Positions 16,091-24,688 of a DNA stretch of 54,850 bases are shown one piece after another. Source of the stretch: Kytococcus schroeteri (GTDB lineage: Bacteria > Actinomycetota > Actinomycetes > Actinomycetales > Dermatophilaceae). The stretch is taken from contig NZ_JBHLVH010000005.1 in the NCBI RefSeq assembly GCF_042433515.1, positions 1 to 54,850 on the forward strand, written 5' to 3'. The notes below the pieces were generated by a model. It made no database searches, was not told the origin of the DNA, and worked only from the letters and a program-made list of their open reading frames with translations. Made by a program: the position numbers and the translations under genes. Numbering within the stretch: the first letter of the stretch is position 1; every line of letters starts with the position of its first letter.

Positions 16091-17371
16091 GTGATCGACA
16101 TCCGAGAGCTCCGCGAGAACCCCGACGTCGTGCGCGCCAGCCAGCGCACCCGAGGTGAGGACGAGTCCGTGGTGGACCGCGTCCTGGAGGTCGAGGCACG
16201 ATCCCGCTCCAAGCAGGCCGAGTTCGAGGCGCTGCGGGCCGAGCAGAAGGTCTTCGGCAAGCAGATCGCCCAGGCGCCGGCGGAGCAGAAGGCCGAGCTG
16301 GCCGCGCAGGGCAAGGAGATGGCCGCGCGCGTCAAGGCCCTGGAGGCCGAGGCCGGCGAGCTGGCCGCCGAGGCCCAGCGCCTACTGCGCAGCATCGGCA
16401 ACATCGTCAAGCCGCAGGTGCCCGCCGGTGGCGAGGACGACTTCACCACCCTGCAGACCGTGGGCACCCCGCGCGACTTCGCCGCGGAGGGCTTCGAGCC
16501 CCGCGACCACCTCGAGCTCGGCGAGCTGCTCGGCGCCATCGACATGGAGCGCGGCGCCAAGGTCTCCGGCGCGCGCTTCTACTTCCTCACCGGCATCGGG
16601 GCGCGCCTCGAGATCGCCATGATGAACATGGCCCTCGACCTGGCGCTCAGGAACGGCTTCACGCCGATGATCACCCCCACCCTGGTGAACACCGACGTCA
16701 TGGCCGGCGCCGGCTTCATCGACGCCCACGAGGACGAGGTCTACCGCCTGCGCGACGACGACCAGTACCTCACCGGCACCTCCGAGGTGGCCCTGGCCGG
16801 CTACCACGCCGACGAGATCCTCGACCTGTCCGACGGCGCCCGCCGCTACGCCGGCTGGTCCACCTGCTATCGCCGCGAGGCCGGCAGCCACGGCAAGGAC
16901 ACCCGCGGCATCATCCGCGTGCACCAGTTCAACAAGCTGGAGATGTTCATCTACTGCACCGCCGAGGAGGCCGAGGCCGAGCACGAGAAGCTGCTGGCCC
17001 TGGAGCAGGAGATGCTCGGCGCGATGGAGTTGCCCTACCGCGTCATCGACGTCGCCGCGGGAGACCTGGGCGGCCCGGCCGCGCGCAAGTTCGACTGCGA
17101 GGCGTGGGTGCCCACCCAGGGCACCTACCGTGAGCTCACGTCCACCTCCAACTGCACCACCTTCCAGGCGCGCCGCCTGCGCACCCGTGAGCGCGTCGCC
17201 GGAGGCAAGGGCACCCAGGTGGTGGCCACCCTCAACGGCACGCTGGCCACCACGCGCTGGCTCGTGGCCATCCTGGAGAACCACCAGCAGCCCGACGGCT
17301 CGGTGCGGGTGCCGGCCGCCCTGCAGCCCTACCTGGGCGGCCTCGAGGTGCTCGAGCCGGTCGCCCGATGA
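16091..17371 (+). CDS. serS: Serine--tRNA ligase
   Basis: A 426-residue class II aminoacyl-tRNA synthetase. The opening MIDIRELRENPDVVR is typical. A coiled-coil tRNA-binding arm spans residues ~30-105, motif 2 is CYRREAGSHGKDTRGIIRVHQF, and motif 3 lies in GTLATTRWLVAILEN. The TSTSNCTTFQARR segment in the active site is present. It charges tRNA-Ser and indirectly tRNA-Sec. It is the first gene of a tightly coupled trio: its TGA overlaps the ATG of the HAD gene. The length is normal for bacteria. Confidence 0.97.
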   Translation: MIDIRELRENPDVVRASQRTRGEDESVVDRVLEVEARSRSKQAEFEALRAEQKVFGKQIAQAPAEQKAELAAQGKEMAARVKALEAEAGELAAEAQRLLRSIGNIVKPQVPAGGEDDFTTLQTVGTPRDFAAEGFEPRDHLELGELLGAIDMERGAKVSGARFYFLTGIGARLEIAMMNMALDLALRNGFTPMITPTLVNTDVMAGAGFIDAHEDEVYRLRDDDQYLTGTSEVALAGYHADEILDLSDGARRYAGWSTCYRREAGSHGKDTRGIIRVHQFNKLEMFIYCTAEEAEAEHEKLLALEQEMLGAMELPYRVIDVAAGDLGGPAARKFDCEAWVPTQGTYRELTSTSNCTTFQARRLRTRERVAGGKGTQVVATLNGTLATTRWLVAILENHQQPDGSVRVPAALQPYLGGLEVLEPVAR

Positions 17372-18246
17372 CGGACGCCCCGGTGGGGACCGCGGTGGCG
17401 TCGGCCGGGCCGGAGGTGGTGGCGCGGGCCACGCGCCCGCAGATGGTCTGCCTCGACCTCGACGGCACCACCATCGACTACTCCAGCGTGCTGCACCCCC
17501 CGGTACGCGATGCCGTGCGTGCCACCTCGGCGGCCGGGCACACCGTGGTCGTCGCCACCGGGCGCACCCTGCGGGCCACCCTGCCGTTGGCCCGTGAGCT
17601 GGGGCTGCGCGACACCTACCTGGTGTGCTCCAACGGGGCGGTGCTGCTGCGCATCGACCCGGCGGCCGACGAGGGCTACGAGCTGCTGGAGGTGGTCACC
17701 TTCGACCCCGCGCCGGCGCTGGAGCTGCTGCGCCAGCACCTGCCGGGGGCCTACGTGGCCGCCGAGGTCATCGGGGTGGGGCACCGCATCATCGAGGGGT
17801 TCCCGGAGGAGGCGCTGCAGGGCGAGCTGACGCTGGCCACCTGGGAGGAGCTGGGCTCCGAGCCGGTGACGCGCCTGACCTTCCACGACCCGGGCAGCAG
17901 CGAGGAGGAGTTCCTCGAGGCGCTCGACCGCATCGGCCTGCACGGGGTCAACTGGTCGGTGGGCTACACGGCGTGGCTGGACCTCACGCCCGAGGGCGTG
18001 TCCAAGGCGTCCGGGCTGGAGCAGGTGCGCCGCGCGCTGGGCGTGGAGCCCTGCGACACCGTGGCCGTGGGCGACCAGCGCAACGACCTGGAGATGCTCG
18101 ACTGGGCGGCCCGCGGCGTGGCGATGGGGCAGGCCCCCGACGAGGTGAAGGCCGCCGCCGACGAGGTGACCGGCACCGTCGAGGAGCACGGCCTGGCGCA
18201 GGTGCTGCGCACCCTGGAGGGCGTGGAGGAGGCCCTGACCCGATGA
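17368..18246 (+). CDS. HAD-superfamily (Cof-type) phosphatase
   Basis: A 292-residue cytoplasmic HAD hydrolase of the Cof/IIB type. Motif I is LDLDGTTIDYSS (nucleophile Asp near residue 30), motif II is VVATGRTL, and motif IV is VAVGDQRNDLEML. The cap domain lies between them (residues ~95-200). It probably dephosphorylates sugar phosphates or other small phosphate esters. Its ATG overlaps the serS stop and its stop overlaps the next ATG, so all three are translationally coupled. A role tied to tRNA or ribosome work is suggested only by position. Confidence 0.9.
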   Translation: MTDAPVGTAVASAGPEVVARATRPQMVCLDLDGTTIDYSSVLHPPVRDAVRATSAAGHTVVVATGRTLRATLPLARELGLRDTYLVCSNGAVLLRIDPAADEGYELLEVVTFDPAPALELLRQHLPGAYVAAEVIGVGHRIIEGFPEEALQGELTLATWEELGSEPVTRLTFHDPGSSEEEFLEALDRIGLHGVNWSVGYTAWLDLTPEGVSKASGLEQVRRALGVEPCDTVAVGDQRNDLEMLDWAARGVAMGQAPDEVKAAADEVTGTVEEHGLAQVLRTLEGVEEALTR

Positions 18247-19055
18247 GGGGCGCGCCGCTGCACGTGACCAGCCCGGCCAACCCGCGCGTCAAGGCGCTGC
18301 GCGACCTGCGCCGCCGCCGTGTGCGCGAGCAGACCGGCAGCACGCTGGTGGAGGGCTTCGAGGAGCTGGAGCTGGCCCTGTCCGCCGGCGTGCGGCCCCG
18401 CGAGTTGTACCTGTGCGACGAGCTCATGGCCGACCCGGCCGCCCAGCGGCACGTGGTGGACACCGCCGCCGAGCGGGGCGCCGGCATCGTGACCCTGAGC
18501 CGGGCGGTGTTCGAGAAGGCCGCCTACCGGGAGGGGCCGGACGGCTTCCTGGCCGTGGTGCCCACCCCCGGCGTGGCCCTGGCCGACCTGCCGGAGCCCG
18601 ACGGGCCGGCGCTGTACCTGGTGGCCGAGGGGCTGGAGAAGCCCGGCAACCTGGGCGCCATCCTGCGCACCGCCGACGCGGCGGGGGTGCACGCCGTCAT
18701 CGCCGCCGACCCGGTGACCGACTGGGGCAACCCCAACGTGGTGCGCGGCTCCAAGGGCACCGTGTTCTCCGTGCCGGTGGCCACTGCGCCCACCGCGGAG
18801 GTGTTGGACTTCCTGCGCGCGCGGGGCGTGGAGCTGCTCGCGGCCACCCCGCACACCGAGCGCCTGCACACCGAGGTGGACTGCACCGGCCCGGTGGCCG
18901 TGGCCGTGGGCGCCGAGAAGACCGGGCTCACCGAGGCGGCGATGGACGCCGGCGTGCGCGTGCGCATCCCGATGGTGGGACGCGCCAACTCGCTCAACGT
19001 GGCCACGAGCGCGGCCATCGTGCTCTTCGAGGCGGTGCGCCAGCGCGGGGCCTGA
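18243..19055 (+). CDS. SpoU/TrmH-family RNA 2'-O-methyltransferase
   Basis: A 270-residue SPOUT enzyme. An N-terminal substrate-binding domain (residues ~1-100, starting TSPANPRVKALRDL) precedes the knotted SAM domain with the three SpoU motifs: NLGAILRTADAAG, VAVGAEKTGL and IPMVGRANSLNVATSAAIVLFEA. It should methylate a ribose 2'-OH in 23S rRNA or tRNA; the target nucleotide is not predictable. The ATG overlaps the HAD stop. It is the last gene of the serS operon, with no clear terminator after it. Confidence 0.92.
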   Translation: MRGAPLHVTSPANPRVKALRDLRRRRVREQTGSTLVEGFEELELALSAGVRPRELYLCDELMADPAAQRHVVDTAAERGAGIVTLSRAVFEKAAYREGPDGFLAVVPTPGVALADLPEPDGPALYLVAEGLEKPGNLGAILRTADAAGVHAVIAADPVTDWGNPNVVRGSKGTVFSVPVATAPTAEVLDFLRARGVELLAATPHTERLHTEVDCTGPVAVAVGAEKTGLTEAAMDAGVRVRIPMVGRANSLNVATSAAIVLFEAVRQRGA

Positions 19056-19106
19056 GCACCCCGGGGCGGTGTGTGATGCGCCACTGCCGCGTGGCACGAT
19101 GTCGCC

Positions 19107-19760
19107 ATGCGCATCGACCACGTCGCCTTCGCCGCTGGCCCCGAGGGCCTGGACGCCGCCGCCGCCCGCCTGGGTGAGGCGCTCGGCATCGAGGTCGTCG
19201 ACGGCGGGCACCACCCCCGCTTCGGCACCCGCAACATGGTGCTGCCGCTGACCGGTGGCCGCTTCCTCGAGGTGGTCGAGCCGCTGCAGCACCCGGTGAC
19301 CGACAAGGTGCCCTTCGGCCAGGCCGTGAAGGCGCGCAGCGAGGCCGGCGGCGGCTGGCTCGGCTGGGTGGTGGCCATGGACGACCTCGCCCCGGTGGAG
19401 GAGCGCCTCGGCCGCGACTCGGTGATGGGCAACCGCCACCGCCCCGACGGCACGGAGCTCACCTGGCGCCAGATCGGCGTGAAGGGACTCATCGCCGACC
19501 CGCAGCTGCCCTTCTTCCTGCGCTGGGACGACGGCCAGCTGCACCCCTCCGAGCGCGGGGAGTCCGACGTGTGCCTGGCCCGCCTGCAGCTCGCGGGCGA
19601 CCCCGACCGGGTGCGCGAGTGGCTGGGTCTCTCCGGTGTGCCGGGCGTGGACCGTGACGACTGGGAGCCGGACGTGGAGTTCGACTTCGTGGCCCCGAAC
19701 GGCACCCCGGGTCTGATGTCGGTGACCTTCGAGACGGCCAACGGGCCCGTCACCATCTGA
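19107..19760 (+). CDS. VOC superfamily (glyoxalase-like domain) protein
   Basis: A 217-residue protein that begins with the VOC metal-ligand strand MRIDHVAFAAGP and has the internal repeat typical of the Glyoxalase_3-like family (TRNMVLPLTGGRFLEVVEPL). Members are cytoplasmic metal-dependent enzymes or small-molecule binders. The substrate is unknown. A CACGAT hexamer 6 nt before the ATG could be a weak -10, and no Shine-Dalgarno is seen. Confidence 0.75.
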   Translation: MRIDHVAFAAGPEGLDAAAARLGEALGIEVVDGGHHPRFGTRNMVLPLTGGRFLEVVEPLQHPVTDKVPFGQAVKARSEAGGGWLGWVVAMDDLAPVEERLGRDSVMGNRHRPDGTELTWRQIGVKGLIADPQLPFFLRWDDGQLHPSERGESDVCLARLQLAGDPDRVREWLGLSGVPGVDRDDWEPDVEFDFVAPNGTPGLMSVTFETANGPVTI

Positions 19761-19794
19761 CCCGACCCGCTCACGCCGCCGACTGGGCAAGGCC

Positions 19795-20097
19795 GTGCAG
19801 ACCCCCGACGTGGACGGACCCGAGACCGTGGTGCCGGGGGCCGTCCCGCCCCGGGGCGGCGGACGCCGCACCTGGTGGTTGGTCGGCCTGGTGACGCTGG
19901 GGCTGCTGCTCGCCTTCTCCGTCGTCGCGCTCGTCTGCGCGCTGCTCGACCTGGCCGACGGCGGGTGGCGCCCGGTGGGTGACGCGGTGCTGGTGCTGTC
20001 GGTGGCGGCGGTCGTCGGGGGCACGGTCCTCTGGGCGGTGGGTGTGATCTCCCGGGCGGAGCCGCCGGCGGAGGACGAGGACGGCGATGGCCTGTGA
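19795..20097 (+). CDS. Small two-helix membrane protein of unknown function
   Basis: A 100-residue protein with two predicted membrane helices (WWLVGLVTLGLLLAFSVVALVCAL and AVLVLSVAAVVGGTVLWAVGVI), a polar Pro/Gly-rich N-terminus and an acidic C-terminus (PPAEDEDGDGL). The GTG at 19795 is the only start ahead of the first helix and lacks a strong ribosome-binding site. The next ORF starts in a GTGA overlap with its stop. I recognise no family. Confidence 0.55.
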   Translation: MQTPDVDGPETVVPGAVPPRGGGRRTWWLVGLVTLGLLLAFSVVALVCALLDLADGGWRPVGDAVLVLSVAAVVGGTVLWAVGVISRAEPPAEDEDGDGL

Positions 20098-20490
20098 CTC
20101 TGGCCCGCTGACCCCCGCGACGTCCTGCTGGAGTTCCTGCGGACGTTCGCACGGGAGCGTCACCTGGCCGAGGAGGTAGACATCCTCCGCATCCGCCTCG
20201 ACGAGCTGGCGGACTGCCTGCAGGTCGTCTACACGCGGCACGGACTGACCGGGGTGTACGGCTACTCGGAGTGTGGTCTGACCAACGTGCTCCCCCGAAC
20301 GGTCACTGACCCAGGGCGGGCGCCCTTGGACGCTGCTGCTGTCGTGCATGGTCGGATGCGTGACCTCGCGTCGGACATCTGCACCGTGCTGCAGGAGGCG
20401 CCGGGTTTCGAGGCCCCCGCGACGGGGATCGGGTGGAGTGGACCGGGGCCGCACCGCGAGTGCGTGACCGTGCCCCTGGTCAGGCTCTGA
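20094..20490 (+). pseudogene. Hypothetical small protein, apparently frameshifted near its start
   Basis: A good reading frame of ~130 codons runs from 20098 to the TGA at 20490. It begins LWPADPRDVLLEFLRTFARERHL and continues through LRIRLDELADCLQVVYTRHG, but it has no ATG, GTG or TTG until 20254. A GTG overlapping the previous stop (GTGA at 20094) starts in another frame and hits TGA after five codons. The simplest reading is one frameshift within about 25 nt of a coupled start, in nature or in the assembly. If intact, the protein is soluble, ~130 residues, of unknown function. The shorter ORF 20254-20490 (78 aa) has no ribosome-binding site. Confidence 0.4.
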
Positions 20491-20499
20491 GGCCCCCGC

Positions 20500-22536
20500 T
20501 CAGACGGCGCTGCCGGTACCCAACGAGATGCGGTGGCTGCCGGCCAGCACACCGGCCAGCGGCACCAGCGAGAACAGCGCCGCGGCGGGGGCCACCACCC
20601 ACCCGGCCACCACCGGCACCAGCACGATGGCGTGGTAGGCCGCCACCAGCATCACGTTCTGACCCACCACGGCGCCGGTGTGCCGGGTGAGGCTCACCGC
20701 ATCGGCGATGGCGGCCATCTCCGGGCGCACGGTCTCCACCTGGGCGAGCTCCCGGTTGTGCGCGTCCGACCAGGTGGAGGCGATCACCAGGTCGGCCTGC
20801 TCGGCCGCCGGGTCGGGGGTGTCGCGCGTCAGCAGCGCCACCCGGTGGCCCTCGTCGAGCATCTCGGCCACCAGGGCCACGCGGCCGGCGTCGTCGAGCC
20901 CGCCGGTCACCTCCGAGGCGTGCACGCCCACCCGGTCGGCCATGCGGCGGGCGACGGCGGCCGGCTCGGAGCACATGAGGTGGGGCACCACGTCGGCGCG
21001 CAGCAGGCGCTGCACCTCGTCGGCGGCCCCGGGGCGCAGGCGGTCGCGGAAGCGCAGCATCGCGGTGGGGCGCCCACCCCAGCCCACGTAGGTCACCAGC
21101 GCGTCGTCGTCGGGCTCCGGGCGCAGGGTGGGCGGCACGGCCTCGAACGCGTCCTCGGCGCCCACCGTCACCTCCATGCCCTTGATGAGCGCCGAGAGGC
21201 GGCCCCCCTCGGTGCTCTGCCCGCTGATGGTGCGCGGGGTCATGTTGCGGGCGCGCGCGGCGCTGGCCAGGGCGCGGGGGATGGGGCCGTCGGCGTCCTG
21301 CGCCACGGACACCGCGGCCAGCAGGGCGGCGTCGGGGTCCAGCCCCTTCATGGGCAGCACCTCCACCAGCCGCGGGTGCCCGGTGGCGATGGCCGAGGAC
21401 GGGTCCACCAGCGCGAGGTCGATGTCGCGGGCCGAGCGCAGCGGGCGGGCGCCCTTCATGCGCAGACCCAGCAGGGCGCCCCGCAGTCGGCCGGCCCGCA
21501 GGGCGCCGGTGACGGCCACCAGTGCGGCGGCGGGGCTGGCGGCCAGCAGCACGGCCGTGGCCACGGCCGCCCCCTCGTCGGCGCCGTGCGGGACGCCGTG
21601 GGCGAGCCCGGCCACCGCGGCCACGGCCAGCACGATCGGCACCGCCCAGCGGGCCACGGAGTCGGTGGTGCGGTGGATGGGCAGCGTGGGCGCCCCGGGC
21701 GCGGAGGTCTGGGGGTCGGCGGGCACGGGCAGCACCGGGCCACCGGTGGGACGCACGGCGTCGAGGGCGGGGCGCAGCACCCGGGCGATGGCGGTGTCGT
21801 CGCCCGCGCGCACCACGGTGCCCACCAGACTGCGGCGCGGCACGGCGCCGGCCACCACCACGTCGCCGGGCACCACCGGGTGGGCGTCGGCGCGGGTGGT
21901 GATGCGCTCCAGGGTGACCATGCCCTCCCCGTCGGTCACCCGCAGGTCGGCGGGCACCACCTCGCCGGCGCGGACGAGCACCTCGTCGCCGGGGCGCAGG
22001 TCGGCGCGGGGCACCCGGACGCGGCGGCGGGCGCCGTCGTGCTCCACGATGCGGGTGGCCACCACGCCCAGCGTGCGCCGGGCGTGCAGGAGGCGCACCA
22101 CGAGGTCGGCCCGGGCCCGGGACACCAGCCACGGCACGCCGGCGGCCAGTGCCGCGGCGGCCGTGGTGGCCACCAGGGCGGTGCCGGCACCGCCGGTGGC
22201 CACGTCGGCGGCGGCCTGCACGGCGGAGACCAGGGCGGCGGCCACGGGGAGCCACAGCACCGAGCGCCACGAACGCAGCTCCGGCAGCACCAGGCGGCGG
22301 GCCGCGAACCAGGCCAGCAGGGCGCACACCGCCAACCCGCTGGGCGTGAAGCCCACCAGGGACAGTGCCCAGGCCGTCAGGGCCAGCACCACCGGGGCCG
22401 CCACGGGCACGGCCGCCAGCACCCGGCGTGCCGGGGAACGGCGTCCGGCCGTGGTGGGGGCGGGCTCGGGCGCGGCGTGGTGGGCCGCCTCGGGGGTCTT
22501 CCCGGCCTCGGGGACGGGTGCGGGGGAGCTGGCCAT
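20500..22536 (-). CDS. P-type ATPase homologue lacking catalytic motifs (predicted pseudo-ATPase)
   Basis: A 678-residue membrane protein that aligns along its length with P1B heavy-metal ATPases but has lost the signatures. The TM motif CPC is ASP (LLAASPAAALVAV). The phosphorylation motif DKTGT is DPSSA, with only Asp378 kept (LALVDPSSAIATGHP). The TGE loop reads TTRADAHPVVPGD. The nucleotide-binding SEHPLA is DGPIPRA. The hinge GDGxNDxP is RDTPDPAAEQ. Spacing and membrane topology are conserved, which argues for a maintained non-pumping protein rather than decay. It has no N-terminal metal-binding domain. It is convergent with the preceding small ORF and divergent from bioY. TACGGT upstream of the ATG is a possible -10. 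Confidence 0.85.
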   Translation of the reverse strand: MASSPAPVPEAGKTPEAAHHAAPEPAPTTAGRRSPARRVLAAVPVAAPVVLALTAWALSLVGFTPSGLAVCALLAWFAARRLVLPELRSWRSVLWLPVAAALVSAVQAAADVATGGAGTALVATTAAAALAAGVPWLVSRARADLVVRLLHARRTLGVVATRIVEHDGARRRVRVPRADLRPGDEVLVRAGEVVPADLRVTDGEGMVTLERITTRADAHPVVPGDVVVAGAVPRRSLVGTVVRAGDDTAIARVLRPALDAVRPTGGPVLPVPADPQTSAPGAPTLPIHRTTDSVARWAVPIVLAVAAVAGLAHGVPHGADEGAAVATAVLLAASPAAALVAVTGALRAGRLRGALLGLRMKGARPLRSARDIDLALVDPSSAIATGHPRLVEVLPMKGLDPDAALLAAVSVAQDADGPIPRALASAARARNMTPRTISGQSTEGGRLSALIKGMEVTVGAEDAFEAVPPTLRPEPDDDALVTYVGWGGRPTAMLRFRDRLRPGAADEVQRLLRADVVPHLMCSEPAAVARRMADRVGVHASEVTGGLDDAGRVALVAEMLDEGHRVALLTRDTPDPAAEQADLVIASTWSDAHNRELAQVETVRPEMAAIADAVSLTRHTGAVVGQNVMLVAAYHAIVLVPVVAGWVVAPAAALFSLVPLAGVLAGSHRISLGTGSAV

Positions 22537-22618
22537 GATGGGGCAACCGTACTGGTCGGGGGTGGGGCTCCCGGCGCGTGATGGAATGTCGCCCGCATCG
22601 CACGCTGACGGGAGACCC

Positions 22619-23290
22619 ATGAACACCCAGGCCGACATGCTGCTGCCCGACGAGGCCCTGCAGCGCACCGCCCCCGACGACCCCGACGAGCTCGACGGCC
22701 GTGACGACCGGCGTGGCGAGTCCGCCGTGCGCACCGGGGCACAGGTGGCCGTGTTCGCCGCCCTCATCGCCGCGCTGGCGGTGGTGCCCGGGCTGATGAT
22801 CTTCGGCGGGCAGGTGCCGGTGACCCTGCAGACCCTCGGCGTGACGGTGGCGGCCCTGGCGCTCGGCCCGTGGGCGGGTGCCGCGGCGGTGGTGGTGTAC
22901 CTGGCGCTCATCGCCGTCGGGCTGCCGGTGGGCAGCGGCGGTGCCGGCGGACTGGGCGTGCTCACGGGCCCCACCGGCGGGTACCTCGTGGGCTTCGTGC
23001 TGGGTGCGGTGGTGATCGGCCTGCTCTCGCGCGTGGCCCTGCGCCGCGGCGGGCGCATGGTGGGGCTGTGGCTGTTCGTGGCCGGTCTGGCCGGGCTGCC
23101 GCTGTTCTACGCCGTGGGCGTGCCGTGGCTCCAGGTGGCCACCGGCATGCCGTGGGACAAGGCCTGGCAGCTGGGGGCGGCGGTCTTCGTGCCCGGTGAC
23201 CTGCTCAAGGCCGCCCTGGCCGCCGTGGTGGTCTCGGCCGTGGCCCGTGCGCTGCCCGGCTCGCTGCCGGCCGACCCGGCGCGCCGCTGA
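22619..23290 (+). CDS. bioY: Biotin ECF transporter substrate-binding protein BioY
   Basis: A 223-residue S-component with six predicted membrane helices. The family segments are FGGQVPVTLQTLGVTVAALALGPWAGAAAVVVYLALIAVGLPVG and LTGPTGGYLVGFVLGA. It binds biotin at the membrane. A hydrophilic acidic extension of ~35 residues precedes the first helix; starting at Met7 would shorten it. The ATG at 22619 has CGGGAGA upstream. Genes for the ATPase and T-component follow within a few bases, giving a complete BioMNY transporter. Confidence 0.93.
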   Translation: MNTQADMLLPDEALQRTAPDDPDELDGRDDRRGESAVRTGAQVAVFAALIAALAVVPGLMIFGGQVPVTLQTLGVTVAALALGPWAGAAAVVVYLALIAVGLPVGSGGAGGLGVLTGPTGGYLVGFVLGAVVIGLLSRVALRRGGRMVGLWLFVAGLAGLPLFYAVGVPWLQVATGMPWDKAWQLGAAVFVPGDLLKAALAAVVVSAVARALPGSLPADPARR

Positions 23291-23295
23291 CCCCG

Positions 23296-23985
23296 GTGGC
23301 CCCCGGCGGCGGCATCCGGTTCGAGGGCGTGACCCTCGAACGGCAGGGGCGTCGTGTGCTCGACGGTGTCTCGCTGGAGCTCACCGAGCACCGCATTGCC
23401 CTCATCGGGGCCAACGGGTCGGGCAAGAGCACCCTGGCACGATGCGTCATCGGGCTCGAGCGGCCCACGGCAGGGCGGGTGCTGGTCAACGGGCTCGACG
23501 TGCGGCGCCACGCCCGGCGGGTGCGGCGTGACGTGGGCTTCCTGTTCAGCGATCCCGACCATCAGGTGGTCATGCCGACGGTGCGCGAGGACCTCGAGTT
23601 CTCCGCGCGGCGCCGCGGGTGGTCGGCGGAGCAGCGGGCCGATGCGGTGGACGCCGCCCTGCAGCGCGCCGGGCTGCAGGACCACGCCGACCACCCCTGC
23701 CACCTGCTCTCCGGAGGGCAGAAGCAGCTGCTGGCGCTGTCGGCCGTGCTCATGGCCGGTCCGAGCGTGCTGGTGGCCGACGAGCCCACCACGCTGCTCG
23801 ACCTGCGCAACCGCCGCCGCATCGGCGCCGAGCTGATGGCCCTGCCGCAGCAGGTGGTCATGGTGACCCACCACCTGGACCTGCTGGAGGGCTTCGACCG
23901 CGTGGTGGTGCTCGACGAGGGGCGCGTGGTCTGCGACGACGTGCCGGCGGTGGCGGTGCCGTTCTACGAGCGGCTCATGGCGTGA
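23296..23985 (+). CDS. bioM: Biotin ECF transporter ATPase BioM
   Basis: A 229-residue ABC ATPase of the energy-coupling-factor type. Walker A is GANGSGKSTLA, the Q-loop region is FLFSDPDHQVVMPTVREDL, the signature is LLSGGQKQLLAL, Walker B is VLVADEPTTLLD, and the switch His is in MVTHHLDLL. The FSDPDHQ pattern is characteristic of ECF and cobalt/biotin ATPases. The GTG start is 6 nt after the bioY stop, and bioN follows 10 nt later. It powers biotin import together with BioN and BioY. Confidence 0.93.
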   Translation: MAPGGGIRFEGVTLERQGRRVLDGVSLELTEHRIALIGANGSGKSTLARCVIGLERPTAGRVLVNGLDVRRHARRVRRDVGFLFSDPDHQVVMPTVREDLEFSARRRGWSAEQRADAVDAALQRAGLQDHADHPCHLLSGGQKQLLALSAVLMAGPSVLVADEPTTLLDLRNRRRIGAELMALPQQVVMVTHHLDLLEGFDRVVVLDEGRVVCDDVPAVAVPFYERLMA

Positions 23986-23995
23986 GCGGACGTGC

Positions 23996-24676
23996 GTGGC
24001 CCGGGCGGGGGCGGGCGTGAGCATCGGCATCGCGGTGCCGGGGGACTCCTGGCTGCACCGCCTGCCCGCGGCGTGGAAGCTCGGCGGCCTGGCCGTGGCC
24101 ACGGTGGGCATGTACCTCGTCGGCACCTGGCCGGTGGCGATGACGGCGCTCGCAGTGGCCGTGCTGGTGCTGGCCAGTGCGCGGTTGCCGTGGAGTGCCC
24201 TGCGCGGCCCGGTGCGGGCGGTGCTGGTGCTGCTGGTGGTGCTCGGCCTGGTGCAGTGGTGGCTCGTGGACGGCGTGACCGCCCTGCGGGCCGTGGGCCG
24301 GGTGGGGGCGGCCGTGCTGCTGGCCTGGGCGGTCTCGCTCACCACGCCCGTGGCCCAGGTGCTCGCCGTGCTGGAGCGCGCCCTGCGGCCGCTGCGCCGG
24401 CTGGGGGTCGACACCGACCACTGGGCGCTGGTGCTCTCGCTGGCCGTGCGGTCGGTGCCGCTCATGGTCGATGCGGCGCAGCAGGCCAACGAGGCCCGCA
24501 TCGCCCGGGGGCGTCCGCTCTCGGTGCGGAGCTTCGCCATCCCGGTGGTGGTGCGGGCCGTGCGGGCCTCGGAGATGCTCGCCGACGCCCTGCTGGCCCG
24601 CGGCTACGAGCCGGCCGGCGGCCGGCGGCGGACGCGTCGTCGAGGCGTCGGCCGGGACCTCGTCCGCCGCGGCTGA
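23996..24676 (+). CDS. bioN: Biotin ECF transporter transmembrane protein BioN
   Basis: A 226-residue T-component (CbiQ/EcfT-like) with about five membrane helices. The two coupling motifs that grip the ATPases appear as EARIARGRP and ALLARGYEP. It links BioM to BioY. The GTG at 23996 is used, but a second in-frame GTG at 24017, just before SIGIAVPGDSWLHRL, is an equally good start and would remove a 7-residue basic leader. It is the last gene of the operon and convergent with purB. Confidence 0.9.
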   Translation: MARAGAGVSIGIAVPGDSWLHRLPAAWKLGGLAVATVGMYLVGTWPVAMTALAVAVLVLASARLPWSALRGPVRAVLVLLVVLGLVQWWLVDGVTALRAVGRVGAAVLLAWAVSLTTPVAQVLAVLERALRPLRRLGVDTDHWALVLSLAVRSVPLMVDAAQQANEARIARGRPLSVRSFAIPVVVRAVRASEMLADALLARGYEPAGGRRRTRRRGVGRDLVRRG

Positions 24677-24688
24677 GCGGTGGGCCGC

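Noticed and set aside
20095..20097. TGA read through as selenocysteine
   Set aside because: No SECIS-like hairpin or Cys-homologue context was found; a frameshifted start with a GTGA overlap explains the frame better.
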